From Candidatus Woesearchaeota archaeon (lineage in GTDB: Archaea > Nanobdellota > Nanobdellia > Woesearchaeales > UBA9989): a DNA stretch of 64,000 bases. The stretch covers positions 1-64,000 of the forward strand of contig DUKZ01000039.1 of the NCBI GenBank assembly GCA_013329045.1, read 5' to 3'. The translations under genes and the position numbers were made by a program. Of the stretch, positions 51,247 to 59,857 are shown piece after piece. Each line of letters opens with the position of its first letter. Within the stretch, counting starts at the first letter, position 1. The notes beneath the pieces were generated by a model that searched no databases, was not told the DNA's origin, and was given only the letters and a program-made list of their open reading frames with translations.

Positions 51247-51879
51247 ATGGATGCAAAAACGCTTTATCAGGAAGGACTAAAGCTCGTAGAGCAAGGAAAG
51301 CTAGAAGAGGCAATTTCCACTTTTACAAAGGCAAAAGAAGCAGCGCCGATGTATACAGAAATACTCCTTAATCTTGGGGTTGTGCTGATGCGGTCACAGA
51401 GAAATGCCGAGGCAATCATTGTTTTTGAGCAGGCAAGGGCTATCAAAGCTCCAACATCATTCTCTGGTAAGGATGTGGCAGGGGATGTCCTCATCAACCT
51501 TGGTGCTGCCCTGACGGTGACAAAAAAGTTTGATGAAGCAGCAAAAGTGCTAGGACAGGCAAAGGCAGAGTATCCAAAAACTCCCGCTGTCTATCAGAAT
51601 CTCTCTGCACTATATGCTGCAAGGGGTGATCAGGACAATGCCCTCCTCTGTATAAAAGAGGGAATCAAACAGACAAGAGACCCAGAGCTCTATATTGTTC
51701 TTGCGAATATCTGTGTCAAAATGAAAAAGTGGAGGGATGCAAACAACATGCTTGTTCTGGCAGGGCATGCCGGCCACAAGGACCAGGCAATGATTGATAA
51801 AAAGATCAAAGAGATAAGAAAGATAATCCCCAGTGATTTTACAGTGACAGTTGCCGGGGTGGACATTACTGATCGGTGA
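51247..51879 (+). CDS. TPR-repeat protein
   Basis: 210 aa soluble protein with about four tetratricopeptide units: LYQEGLKLVEQGKLEEAIST, ILLNLGVVLMRSQRNAEAII, VLINLGAALTVTKKFDEAAK and VYQNLSALYAARGDQDNALL. GAGGTGA lies 5 nt before the ATG and 3 nt after the preceding GT-C/TPR stop, so it belongs to that operon. It may bring acceptor proteins or partner enzymes to the glycosylation machinery (inference). Its 3' end overlaps the convergent kinase gene by 14 nt. Confidence 0.88.
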   Translation: MDAKTLYQEGLKLVEQGKLEEAISTFTKAKEAAPMYTEILLNLGVVLMRSQRNAEAIIVFEQARAIKAPTSFSGKDVAGDVLINLGAALTVTKKFDEAAKVLGQAKAEYPKTPAVYQNLSALYAARGDQDNALLCIKEGIKQTRDPELYIVLANICVKMKKWRDANNMLVLAGHAGHKDQAMIDKKIKEIRKIIPSDFTVTVAGVDITDR

Positions 51880-52492
51880 GGGGGAGGTTAAGGGATATAA
51901 TGATGTCGCAATCTTGTTGTTGAGGGGCAACAAACTCTTCGAATTGCTTGATGCGAAGGTCGCAAAGTGCCAGTTCTTCTTTTGTTGGGTGGGTGCAAAG
52001 TTTTCTTTTTCGGATGATTGCTGCAGGGCAGTCAATGAAAATCGTATAATCATACACCTTTTTCCATTCAGGGAAAAGCAGCGCACACAGCCCGTCAACG
52101 ATGATGAGGGAGGATGGCGTAACAGTAATTCTTTTCCCATTTTCTTGTGGCACAAGAACTCTCTTGCCTGACCCAAGCAGATGCAGTGCCTCCCTAATCC
52201 CCTCTTTGTCAAATGAGTCAGGGTGCGCCCCAGTCATTTGTTTTGGATGTCTCTCTTCGTCAGGATAATAATACCCATCCAGATTGAGGAGTGTTGCATG
52301 GGGAAGACATCTCTTGAGCAGGATGCAAAAACATGATTTTCCCCCTGCTCCCTGGCCCGTCACAGCAACAATGAAAGGATTTTTATGGATGATATTCTCT
52401 CTTTTATCCTCCTTTTTTTTTTCTCTTATTTTATCTCTTATATTTTCTGCAACCTCTTGCACTGGGGGGATATACCAGTCAATGGGTTTCAT
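51866..52492 (-). CDS. uridine kinase-like P-loop protein
   Basis: 208 aa. Walker A VTGQGAGGKSCF near residue 42, LLNLDGYYYPDEER (DGYY typical of the uridine kinase/PRK group) near 70, IIVDGLCALLFPEW (Walker B plus lid) near 130 and the basic CPAAIIRKRKL segment. Likely phosphorylates a nucleoside or small metabolite; the true substrate is unknown. ATG 52492 overlaps the end of the HAD phosphatase gene by 14 nt, so the two are cotranscribed and may act on the same metabolite. Confidence 0.78.
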   Translation of the reverse strand: MKPIDWYIPPVQEVAENIRDKIREKKKEDKRENIIHKNPFIVAVTGQGAGGKSCFCILLKRCLPHATLLNLDGYYYPDEERHPKQMTGAHPDSFDKEGIREALHLLGSGKRVLVPQENGKRITVTPSSLIIVDGLCALLFPEWKKVYDYTIFIDCPAAIIRKRKLCTHPTKEELALCDLRIKQFEEFVAPQQQDCDIIISLNLPLTDQ

Positions 52493-53255
52493 CGACCATC
52501 CCCAGTATCCGTGAAAAGACATCAGCTGCACCGTCATGGCCTGCATGAGGGGAGATATATCCTTTCTTTCTCTCAACGAGCCTCTTAATCTCTTCCCGTG
52601 CCCCGTCATGAGTGAAGGCATATCCTGCTTTCGACAACATCTCAGCATCATTGTGGTCATCACCAAAACAGGCCACATCATTCCAGTTGCAGTGGAATAT
52701 TTGGAGCAGGTAATGGATCGCGTTTTCTTTTCCTCCCATCGGTGGCATGAAGTCGATGAAATTGAGATTAATCACAGTTTTTATGTGGTGGGGATGGTCC
52801 CTGTTGAGTAAATGGTCAGGGGGGAATGGTGGATGGTGCTGTTGTGCCGGATCCACCCTAAACGTTGCTATCCTCCCCTCAGAGTCTGTGAGGAATCCTT
52901 GCTGCTTGAGCATAGTCTCATATTCCCAAAGATACCCCTCCCTTTGGTCAGGGTGTCTCCCGACATATTCTCGAAATTGATGGGCATAATGAGGATCAAC
53001 ATGTTTGCCCTGTAGGATGACGCATCCATGCTCCAGCACCGCATACCCGTGGGGGATGAATCGCATGATCCTTTCATAGCTTTTCATTCGTCGGCCAGTG
53101 ATGAGGATGACAGGTATATGCCGTCCGATCTGGTAGAGCAATGAGATCGACCGGCGGGAGATTACTCTCCCATCATCTTGGAGATGGAGCGCTTTTTTCA
53201 CAGATGAGCTATGGATGATAGTATTGTCAATGTCAGAAAAAAGCGCTCGGATCAT
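52479..53255 (-). CDS. HAD superfamily (IIB, sucrose/mannosyl-3-P phosphatase-like) hydrolase
   Basis: 258 aa. HAD motif I FSDIDNTII (residues 6-14, nucleophile Asp8), motif II ILITGRRMKS, motif III GGKENAIHYLL (Lys) and motif IV CFGDDHNDAEML. The C2B cap and motif set are those of Cof/SPP/MPGP phosphatases, often acting on sugar phosphates. It heads a two-gene operon with the uridine kinase-like gene, which overlaps its 3' end. Confidence 0.88.
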   Translation of the reverse strand: MIRALFSDIDNTIIHSSSVKKALHLQDDGRVISRRSISLLYQIGRHIPVILITGRRMKSYERIMRFIPHGYAVLEHGCVILQGKHVDPHYAHQFREYVGRHPDQREGYLWEYETMLKQQGFLTDSEGRIATFRVDPAQQHHPPFPPDHLLNRDHPHHIKTVINLNFIDFMPPMGGKENAIHYLLQIFHCNWNDVACFGDDHNDAEMLSKAGYAFTHDGAREEIKRLVERKKGYISPHAGHDGAADVFSRILGMVDETH

Positions 53256-53375
53256 TCCCTGCCAATATGCTCAGCATTCATATAATTTTTGGCTGTTGGG
53301 TGAGAGCAATCCGAGTTTTTGTTATTTCTTCAACAACCTTTTTAAATCCCTGTCCCCTTCTCACCAAGCAACCCT

Positions 53376-53459
53376 GAGGGGGTGCCGGAGCGGTCAAACG
53401 GGACAGGTTTAGGCCCTGTTGGCTTAGTGCCTACGCGTGTTCAAATCACGTCCCCCTCA
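53376..53459 (+). tRNA. tRNA-Leu (anticodon TAG)
   Basis: 84-nt class II tRNA with long variable arm (hairpin around GGC-TTAGT-GCC). Acceptor GAGGGGG/CCCCCTC, anticodon stem ACAGG/CCTGT with loop TTTAGGC, anticodon TAG, T-arm GCGTG-TTCAAAT-CACGT, discriminator A73 as required for Leu. No intron. A TATA-like CTTTTTAAATC is centred about 30 nt upstream. Its 3' end abuts the stop codon of the convergent Gins51 gene with no spacer. Confidence 0.96.
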
Positions 53460-54176
53460 TCATTCTTCAGCTACCACCTTCCCCTTCTTCTCAAGAACAT
53501 CAACAATATAATCTGGGAGCAAAGATTCATCCCCTTCAGAGAATGGCCCATGGGTTTTTAATTCTTTATCAAGAAAAGCAGGTGTTGGTGAGAGGAAGCG
53601 AACCTTCTTTGTTTGTGAAGGTTTTAGAGACGGTGTTTCTTGTTGAAGAGTGCTTCGTCCTTTCTCTTCTTCGTTGTCCTGGGTGGATTCCACATCATGA
53701 GCAGGAAAATGCTGGGCTGGAGAAACAAGTGTTGCAGCGTCAACAAAGTCTTGCGTTGGTGGCTTTCTTTTCTCAAAAACCTGCATAACTCTAGTGCGGT
53801 GGAGATCAAGGGTTGAGAGGATATCATCATACAATACTTTTTCCTCTGGAAGCGCTTTTGAGAGGTCAATGAGGTTTGTCTGGGTGCGTGACTTAATGAT
53901 CGCAATATCAATAATCTTTTTTTCCCTGCGTTCATACAATTCTTTGAGTATTTTTTTGATGTTTTTGAGCTGGTTTCTCGTCCGTTCTTTCTCTTCCGAT
54001 GCAAAAAGGTCTGTGTCTGGACGCTCGAGGATGGCAATCTTGTCCTGGAGGTACACATGGACATCATCATAGAACGATGCCGAGAGTTCTTGTAGTTCTT
54101 CCCTATTCTTCTCTCGTCGAAGAAGCTCAAAGAGTGTCTCATATGTTATCGTCACTTCATTTGTTTGCTGGTCCAT
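53460..54176 (-). CDS. GINS complex subunit (Gins51/Gins15-like)
   Basis: 238 aa replication factor that joins MCM and GAN/RecJ in the archaeal CMG-like helicase. The helical A domain spans about 10-125 (ETLFELLRREKNREELQEL, FYDDVHVYL, LKNIKKILKELYERREKKI). A variable linker follows (about 140-185), and the small beta B domain closes the protein (VRFLSPTPAFLDKELKTHGP then LLPDYIVDVLEKKG). The A-then-B order marks the Gins51 type. GGGGGAT precedes the ATG. Confidence 0.88.
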   Translation of the reverse strand: MDQQTNEVTITYETLFELLRREKNREELQELSASFYDDVHVYLQDKIAILERPDTDLFASEEKERTRNQLKNIKKILKELYERREKKIIDIAIIKSRTQTNLIDLSKALPEEKVLYDDILSTLDLHRTRVMQVFEKRKPPTQDFVDAATLVSPAQHFPAHDVESTQDNEEEKGRSTLQQETPSLKPSQTKKVRFLSPTPAFLDKELKTHGPFSEGDESLLPDYIVDVLEKKGKVVAEE

Positions 54177-54233
54177 GATCCCCCTATTTTTTTAGCCCCT
54201 AAGAATTTTTAAGGATTTAGATGATCAAGTAGT

Positions 54234-55220
54234 CTAGAGGGCAGTTCCATAGAAGAGGTTGTTGCCATCTTCAGTAATCTTTACCCGGACACTCTCACCA
54301 ATGCCCGCCTGGCAGCCAGTAATACTCACGCATCTCCCATCGGCTACGCCAAGCATCTGATCCAAGATCCAGCCGGGTGCTTTGATGACCGCTCTGATCT
54401 TGTCCCCTTTCACGAAAGGTTTTGGCAGCCGTGGTCTTGGAAGGTACGTGTTTTTCATCTTCTTATATATCAGGGCCATCTCATACTTCTTTTCCCATAC
54501 CTCAAGCTGCTTATAGAACTTCCAATACGTGAGCTGTTTTATCCCTTTCATTCTTCTGGAGAACTTATATTCCTCATATTTCTGGATGGCAATGACGATG
54601 CCCTTTTGTTTGGCAAACATGATGAGTTCCTCAATATCTTCATCGTTTGATCCTGGTATCCATACAGGGGTGATCTTTATTTCCACCCCCCTTGAAAGAA
54701 ACTGGTCAATTGCAGCAAGGGGCACCTTCACCTGATAGGATGACATGCCAAAGAGCATTTTTGCCTTTTCATCATGGAGGGAATGGAGTGATAAGTGGAC
54801 TTCATGAAGGCCAGCGGCAATGAACCGTGTTACCCGGTCAGGTGTGAGAAGGGTCCCATTTGTCTGCATGGAGATCCTGGCAACGCCAGGAATCAGTTTT
54901 ACCTGAGAGATAAGCGAGAAGATTTCAGGATATCCGCTGGGTTCACCAACAGAATCGATATTGATCTCGATTCCTTCCCCTTTGAATCCCACCACCTTCT
55001 CTACTTCTTCGATGAGGTAATCAAGGTCAACAATATAAGTAGTGGCGTGAAATTTAGAAGAGGGGCCGCCATCAGTAGAGCAGAAGGCGCAGTTCATATT
55101 GCACCCGCTCCATGCCCGAACCTGGAGGACGCTCGTTCCCCTATCTATAATACCAAAAGCGATGCAGCCGATGAGGGGGATACTGCTCTCCCTAGTAATC
55201 TTAACAATTGATGCTGCCAT
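54234..55220 (-). CDS. radical SAM protein, archaeal COG2100-like
   Basis: 328 aa. The 4Fe-4S motif C-x3-C-x2-C is in WSGCNMNCAFCS (about 40-51), followed by GEGIEINIDSVGEPSGYPEI (the GGE-like SAM contact), ISMQTNGTLLT and HLSLHSLHDEKA. The C-terminal ~90 residues form a small beta domain (GDKIRAVIKAPGWI, ESVRVKITEDGNN) resembling a TRAM/OB fold, suggesting nucleic-acid contact. Reaction unknown. ATG 55220 begins 18 nt after the L44e stop, so it is in the L44e operon. Confidence 0.82.
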   Translation of the reverse strand: MAASIVKITRESSIPLIGCIAFGIIDRGTSVLQVRAWSGCNMNCAFCSTDGGPSSKFHATTYIVDLDYLIEEVEKVVGFKGEGIEINIDSVGEPSGYPEIFSLISQVKLIPGVARISMQTNGTLLTPDRVTRFIAAGLHEVHLSLHSLHDEKAKMLFGMSSYQVKVPLAAIDQFLSRGVEIKITPVWIPGSNDEDIEELIMFAKQKGIVIAIQKYEEYKFSRRMKGIKQLTYWKFYKQLEVWEKKYEMALIYKKMKNTYLPRPRLPKPFVKGDKIRAVIKAPGWILDQMLGVADGRCVSITGCQAGIGESVRVKITEDGNNLFYGTAL

Positions 55221-55237
55221 AGGAAAAGAACTATTAA

Positions 55238-55546
55238 TTACTTCATCTCGACGCGTTTTGCCCGAAAGCCATGGGCCCGTGCGTGGGACTTTGTGCATTC
55301 CTTGCATTCATAGCGAAGGTCTACTTTTTTTGAGGTTTTTTTGCCGGTAAGCTTCCATTTGGTGATAGGTGGCTTCGAATACCTGCCCATACCTCCTTGT
55401 CCTCTAGCCGCTCCTCTTCGTTTTGCACGGACTTTTGAGCCATAGCTAAGAGAAGATGCCTGCTTTTTCTTGACCTGGCTTACTTTGTGCTCTGTGTGCT
55501 TTTTGCAAAATGGGCAGAGCCTCTTGACCAGTTTTGGGATTTTCAT
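55238..55546 (-). CDS. rpl44e: 50S ribosomal protein L44e (eL42)
   Basis: 102 aa. MKIPKLVKRLCPFCKKHTEH with the first C-x2-C, a basic RRGAARGQGGMGRYSKPP middle and the second C-x2-C in YECKECTKSH form the eL42 zinc ribbon. The TATA-like TTATTTAAATA is centred about 27 nt before the ATG (leaderless). In many archaea L44e directly precedes S27e; here it points the other way and is separated from S27e by the S-layer gene. Confidence 0.97.
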   Translation of the reverse strand: MKIPKLVKRLCPFCKKHTEHKVSQVKKKQASSLSYGSKVRAKRRGAARGQGGMGRYSKPPITKWKLTGKKTSKKVDLRYECKECTKSHARAHGFRAKRVEMK

Positions 55547-55740
55547 GCAAAAAAACGAGTTGAGGTTTATTTAAATACCTTTTGCTTTTAAGCGGGAGAA
55601 AAAGCACAATTTTCTGATAGATGCTCCTCTTTAGTTCTTCCCTTGTCTGCACTTTGGGACTCTTACAGGTTTAGGGGTGTCCCGGGAGGTATAATGCCAA
55701 GACTATGCGGTTGCGTTAGTATTAAGAGGCATCACTTATA

Positions 55741-55778
55741 GGAGAGGCTATAGAAAAGAAGGAGAGGCTATAGAAAAG
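55741..55778. repeat. 20-bp tandem repeat in the gap before the S-layer gene
   Basis: GGAGAGGCTATAGAAAAG occurs at 55741-55758 and again at 55761-55778, spaced by two bases. It lies in the 440-bp stretch between L44e and the S-layer promoter. That stretch also holds an inverted repeat TCCCTTC/GAAGGGA (55851-55873) whose loop contains ATTTAAAA. I see no gene there. Confidence 0.8.
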
Positions 55779-55985
55779 CCACTATAAAATCCATTATATA
55801 ATCTACACAAGAAGTATCTGGGATCATTACAACTGCCATCCCCCACCAAATCCCTTCATTTAAAAGGAAGGGAGAACCGAAACTAAACACTATTCTAAAG
55901 TAACAACCGGTTCAAAGTGCAGGATTTGGCCGTTTCACCACATTTTACAAATCGAACACAAAAAACAGCTCAATTTTTGCGAAAT

Positions 55986-56117
55986 GTTTATAAACTATTT
56001 TTTGGACCATCTACCATTGATAGTGATCGTCATCACTATCGATTATGGTTACATTGGGCGTGCATGCCTCGTAGGCCCGTGCATAACCGGAAAGAAGTAA
56101 ACACTGGAGGTGTTTCC
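55986..56117 (+). promoter_or_regulatory. S-layer gene promoter and structured ~100-nt 5' leader
   Basis: TATA-like GTTTATAAAC at 55986-55995 predicts a transcription start near 56016-56020. The leader would begin almost directly with a perfect 9-bp hairpin GATAGTGAT-CGTC-ATCACTATC (56019-56040). Next come a 9-codon upstream reading frame (56045-56074) and a smaller hairpin GCCT-CGT-AGGC, and it ends with GGAGGTG 5 nt before the ATG. Most other genes here look leaderless, so this leader probably serves mRNA stability or strong translation (inference). Confidence 0.65.
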
Positions 56118-58748
56118 ATGAAATTGAAAAAAGCCATTAAAAAGATAGTGGCACTCGGTGCTGGCATGACCATGCTTGGCGCTTCAGTCTTTGGAGCAAT
56201 GGCAGCCAACCTGAATACGTACCCAGAGCCATTTATCCAGGATGGAGTATTCAATGGCATTATAGTAGTAGGTGACAGTGCAGCTGCATCAGACGTCATT
56301 GGATCAGTCGATATTGCCACAAGTCTGCAGTTCTCTGCATCTACCCCAGCAGGCACTGGCTCTGGAGGAAGCTCCGTTGCTATCTCTGGCGATGCAGTAG
56401 CTATCGGCAGGCCAGGCAACATCCTTGAGATCCAGGAAGCTATCGGCGATGTTCGAGAGACCGTCACTGAGCTTGACCTGGATGCTCTGAAGGGAGGCTT
56501 GATCGTCACTGACGAAGGTGCCACACAATACAACCAGTTCTTGAGGTTTAAGGACTCAAGTAACGCATTGCAGGACATATATGTGACCTTCACAGAGAAC
56601 GACGATGCCCGCCAGCAAGTAGCAGACTACCTCTTGATCGATGAGGGCAATACCATCAACGACGCGTTCTTTGAGTATGAGATCCAGTTCGAGGAAGGGC
56701 TCGAGTCAGCAATTGACACATCCAACCAGGACTTAAAAGACCTTGAGGATGAGCAATTAAACATTTTGGGCACTGTCTTTACTGTTGTTGAGAGTGATAT
56801 TGACACGGTAAATGATAAAGCAACATTGGAGCTCATCAGCGGCGATGCTCTCGATACCTTGGAAGAAGGCGAGACAAAGACCTATACCCTCAATGGCAAA
56901 GACTATGAAGTCACCGTTATTGCTATCTGCGACACCTGTAATTCTAATGAAGGGTCTGTCAAGTTTAGCGTGAACGGTGAAGTTACTGATTCCTTGCAGG
57001 ATGGCGAGACTGATGTCTTGGCTGACGGCTTGGAGATTGGTATCAGGGATATCATGCCAAACGAAGCTGGGGACGTCACCCAGGATATCGTTGAATTCTT
57101 CCTTGGCGCAAGCAAGGTAGAATTGGTCGATACCTATGATGACTCAACCTACAGTCAAGGGGTAAAGATCCACTCCGAGAGCATTGAAGACGCATATGTC
57201 CAGATCAAGGGCACAGAACTCGACTCTAAGACCTTCGAGATAACAACCATCAAGTACAGGCTTGTGGCAGATGCCATGGCAGGGCAAAACAACATCTACA
57301 TTTCTGCTGGGCATGGTGTCAAGGAATACCTTGATGAGCCAGAAGGCATGCTGTCTCCAAATTGGGACATCAGGTACGAAGGCTTGGCTGATACGGGTGT
57401 TTCCACCATCAGGCTAACCCCAGTTGGTGATGACAAGTACAGGCTCGAGTTTGAGAACCAGCAGGGCCAGATGTTCAACGTGCCATTCGTCACGAACCAG
57501 GATGGTATCTTTAAGTACGGCTCAGATGATGACGACCTCTGGTTTATTGAAGGCAACATCTCCCTAACAAGCAGCTTAACGGAAGAAAGGATTTTCCCTA
57601 TTTCAGACGATGACTACTTTGTGTTGTCTGACCAGGACTCTGAGTTCGATGAGACTGCATACAGCAGCGTGTTGAGATATACGTCAATTGATACCTCAAA
57701 CAGCCAGCTCAGTTTCGACGACCTTGGTTCTGGATCGACAAGGCAGGTCACCTACGAGTCTATCTCTGCCTCAAACCTGACTACCGGTGGTGTTCCATCA
57801 GTCTTGGGTAGAGCAGAGCTGGTCATTGGTGGTAACAGCTACTATGTGTATGTGGCAAACCACTCAAGTACCTACAACCTCGGCATTGACCTGAACTCCG
57901 ATGCAGATGTCAACCATGACGAAGTCAGGCTCACTGTCCACGGCGGCGGTGTCTTAGACCTGAACGGTATGACCAATGGTGCACATGCTGCTGAGGACAA
58001 TGCCTCAACAACGTCTATCGACAACATCTACAATGAGTCAGAAGCAAGAGGAGACTTATGGGTTACCTTGCTGAGCAAGGCATCTGAGTTTGATGAGAAC
58101 GGTCAGAACAACACAGGGGCTAACGAGACCTTGAATTTCTACATCCACACAAGGACAAACAACGAGGTTGGACTCAACTCGACCATCGGCGGTCTTACTG
58201 TATACACGCCCGAGGATGACGATGACCACAGGCTTGGCTTGTCTATGTATGGTGTAAGCGTGGATCTCTATGACCCATCTGGCAGCACTGATGCAGAAAC
58301 TTTGACAGTTGAATACCCGCTGCTCCAGCGTGGTGTTGATGTCTATATAACTGCTGGTGCAACCAAGACAACAAGAGTTGGCGGGTCCAGCGAAGCTGTG
58401 ACTGTCCAGAGGATCGAAGTTGGGGCTGCAAAGCTCGCTTCTGAAGTCAGGGACATAACTGCACAGAATGCGATCGTCGTTGGCGGTCCTTGCGCAAATG
58501 CTGCTGCAAGGGAGCTCATGGGCGTGACCATGGACAACTGTGCTGAAGGCTTCGAAGATGGCAAGGCAATGATCAAGCTGTTCGACAACGACGGCCAGGT
58601 CGCATTGCTCGTTGCTGGTTCCAGCGCAGCTGACACCAGGCGTGCCTCTAGGGTCTTGGCAAACTTTGACACCTATGACTTATCAGGAATGGAAGTCGAA
58701 GTGTCTGGTACAAGCCTCTCAGATATTAGTGTTGAGACCGTTGCATAA
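56118..58748 (+). CDS. S-layer protein (Methanococcus-type S_layer_N/S_layer_C)
   Basis: 876 aa main surface-lattice protein. Signal peptide about 1-30 (KKAIKKIVALGAGMTMLGAS ending AMAA). The mature N-terminus ANLNTYPEPFIQDGVFNGII then VVGDSAAASDVIGSVDIA is typical of archaeal S-layer proteins. A long acidic beta-rich middle follows, and the C-terminal domain repeats the N-terminal theme (DITAQNAIVVGGPCANAAAR and VALLVAGSSAADTRRASRVL), the S_layer_C signature. ATG 56118 is fixed by GGAGGTG and the signal peptide; an in-frame start at 55917 would lie upstream of the promoter. Codon use looks optimised, with many C-ending codons, fitting high expression. Confidence 0.95.
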   Translation: MKLKKAIKKIVALGAGMTMLGASVFGAMAANLNTYPEPFIQDGVFNGIIVVGDSAAASDVIGSVDIATSLQFSASTPAGTGSGGSSVAISGDAVAIGRPGNILEIQEAIGDVRETVTELDLDALKGGLIVTDEGATQYNQFLRFKDSSNALQDIYVTFTENDDARQQVADYLLIDEGNTINDAFFEYEIQFEEGLESAIDTSNQDLKDLEDEQLNILGTVFTVVESDIDTVNDKATLELISGDALDTLEEGETKTYTLNGKDYEVTVIAICDTCNSNEGSVKFSVNGEVTDSLQDGETDVLADGLEIGIRDIMPNEAGDVTQDIVEFFLGASKVELVDTYDDSTYSQGVKIHSESIEDAYVQIKGTELDSKTFEITTIKYRLVADAMAGQNNIYISAGHGVKEYLDEPEGMLSPNWDIRYEGLADTGVSTIRLTPVGDDKYRLEFENQQGQMFNVPFVTNQDGIFKYGSDDDDLWFIEGNISLTSSLTEERIFPISDDDYFVLSDQDSEFDETAYSSVLRYTSIDTSNSQLSFDDLGSGSTRQVTYESISASNLTTGGVPSVLGRAELVIGGNSYYVYVANHSSTYNLGIDLNSDADVNHDEVRLTVHGGGVLDLNGMTNGAHAAEDNASTTSIDNIYNESEARGDLWVTLLSKASEFDENGQNNTGANETLNFYIHTRTNNEVGLNSTIGGLTVYTPEDDDDHRLGLSMYGVSVDLYDPSGSTDAETLTVEYPLLQRGVDVYITAGATKTTRVGGSSEAVTVQRIEVGAAKLASEVRDITAQNAIVVGGPCANAAARELMGVTMDNCAEGFEDGKAMIKLFDNDGQVALLVAGSSAADTRRASRVLANFDTYDLSGMEVEVSGTSLSDISVETVA

Positions 58749-58756
58749 AACAACAA

Positions 58757-58781
58757 TTTTTTTCTTTTTTTTTCTTTTTTT
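58757..58781 (+). terminator. poly-T terminator of the S-layer gene
   Basis: Three runs of 6-9 T separated by single C bases begin 9 nt after the S-layer stop. Archaeal RNA polymerase terminates on such U-tracts without a hairpin. This is the strongest tract of its kind on the plus strand downstream of any gene in the window. Confidence 0.8.
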
Positions 58782-58911
58782 AATCAATTTTTCTTTGTTT
58801 CCTTCTCCTCTTTTTCCACTCCCTCTCATTGAAGGGATAGTGAGTTCATAGTCTCTTCCAAATCAAAACCCTTTTAAACCACCCTCTATTCGTCTCCTTT
58901 GGTGATTGAAC

Positions 58912-59085
58912 GTGGAACCAACGTCTAAATTTATCAAAATCCGCTGTCCAAAATGCAAGAATGAGCAGGTGACATTTGGAAAGTCTGCTTCGCAGGTAAA
59001 ATGCCTCGTGTGCGGAAAGCTGCTCTCAAAGCCAACAGGCGGCAAGTCGAAGATCAAGGCAAGGATTTTGGAAGTGCTCGAATAA
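58912..59085 (+). CDS. rps27e: 30S ribosomal protein S27e
   Basis: 57 aa zinc ribosomal protein. C-x2-C in IRCPKCKNEQVTFGKSASQV and C-x2-C in CLVCGKLL, ending PTGGKSKIKARILEVLE as in archaeal eS27. The GTG at 58912 is the likely start, with GGTGAT 5 nt before it; an in-frame TTG 6 nt upstream is possible. A TATA-like CCTTTTAAACC lies at 58870-58880. It starts the S27e-aIF2alpha-Nop10 operon. Confidence 0.96.
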   Translation: MEPTSKFIKIRCPKCKNEQVTFGKSASQVKCLVCGKLLSKPTGGKSKIKARILEVLE

Positions 59086-59086
59086 A

Positions 59087-59857
59087 ATGCTGTACAAGAA
59101 ACAGGGGTTTCCAGAAGAGTCTGAGCTAGTCATGTGTACAGTTTCTAATATCCAGTATCATTCTGTATTTGCTGATCTTGATGAGTATGGCCGCCAGGGC
59201 ATGATCCATATCAGTGAGATCTCCCCTGGAAGGATCAGGAATATCCGTGACTACGTCAAGGAAGGAAAGAAGATTGTCTGTAAGGTTCTTCGGGTCAACT
59301 CAGAGAGGGGTCACATCGACCTTTCATTGAGGAGGGTCAATGAGGCGCAGAGGAAGAACAAGGTAAATGAGCTCAAGCAGGAGCAAAAAGCCGAGGTGAT
59401 CATTGAACACATCGCAAAAGCGCTCAAAAAGAAGCCAGAGGAGATATACCAGGAAATATCTGCAAATATCCTCAAATCTTATGATCGCTTGTTCCCTTGT
59501 TTTATGGACATTGTCGAGGGGACAGCCTCCCTAGAGAAGCTGGGCGTTGAAAAAAAGCTCGCTGACATGATCGAAGAGGCAGTAAAAGAGAGGATCAAAC
59601 GCCAGGAAGTCGAGATTGAAGGGTCATTCAAGATCGTCTCTTTCTCTTCAAATGGGTTGGAAGACATCAAAAAGTCGTTCAAGAAGATTGAGAATCCCTC
59701 AATTGCCCTTCGGTATGATGGTGGTGGCTCTTATCATATCATCGTGATTGCAAAGGACTATAAGATTGCTGAAAAAGAGCTCAAGTTGGCAGTCGATAGT
59801 GTAACGAAGGATTTCTCCAAAAATGCAGAATTCGCTTTTGCCCGGATTGAAAAATGA
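59087..59857 (+). CDS. eif2a: translation initiation factor aIF2 alpha subunit
   Basis: 256 aa. N-terminal S1/OB domain (ELVMCTVSNIQYHSVFADLD, then GMIHISEISPGRIRNIRDYV, then GHIDLSLRRV), a central helical domain and a C-terminal alpha-beta domain ending FAFARIEK. It binds Met-tRNAi with the gamma subunit. It begins 1 nt after S27e and overlaps nop10 by 4 nt (ATGA), the conserved archaeal order. Confidence 0.97.
   Translation: MLYKKQGFPEESELVMCTVSNIQYHSVFADLDEYGRQGMIHISEISPGRIRNIRDYVKEGKKIVCKVLRVNSERGHIDLSLRRVNEAQRKNKVNELKQEQKAEVIIEHIAKALKKKPEEIYQEISANILKSYDRLFPCFMDIVEGTASLEKLGVEKKLADMIEEAVKERIKRQEVEIEGSFKIVSFSSNGLEDIKKSFKKIENPSIALRYDGGGSYHIIVIAKDYKIAEKELKLAVDSVTKDFSKNAEFAFARIEK

Noticed and set aside
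55694-55741. 15-codon frame preceded by GGAGGTATA before the S-layer gene
   Set aside because: The ribosome-site-like motif is good, but there is no promoter, the peptide is featureless and such frames arise by chance.
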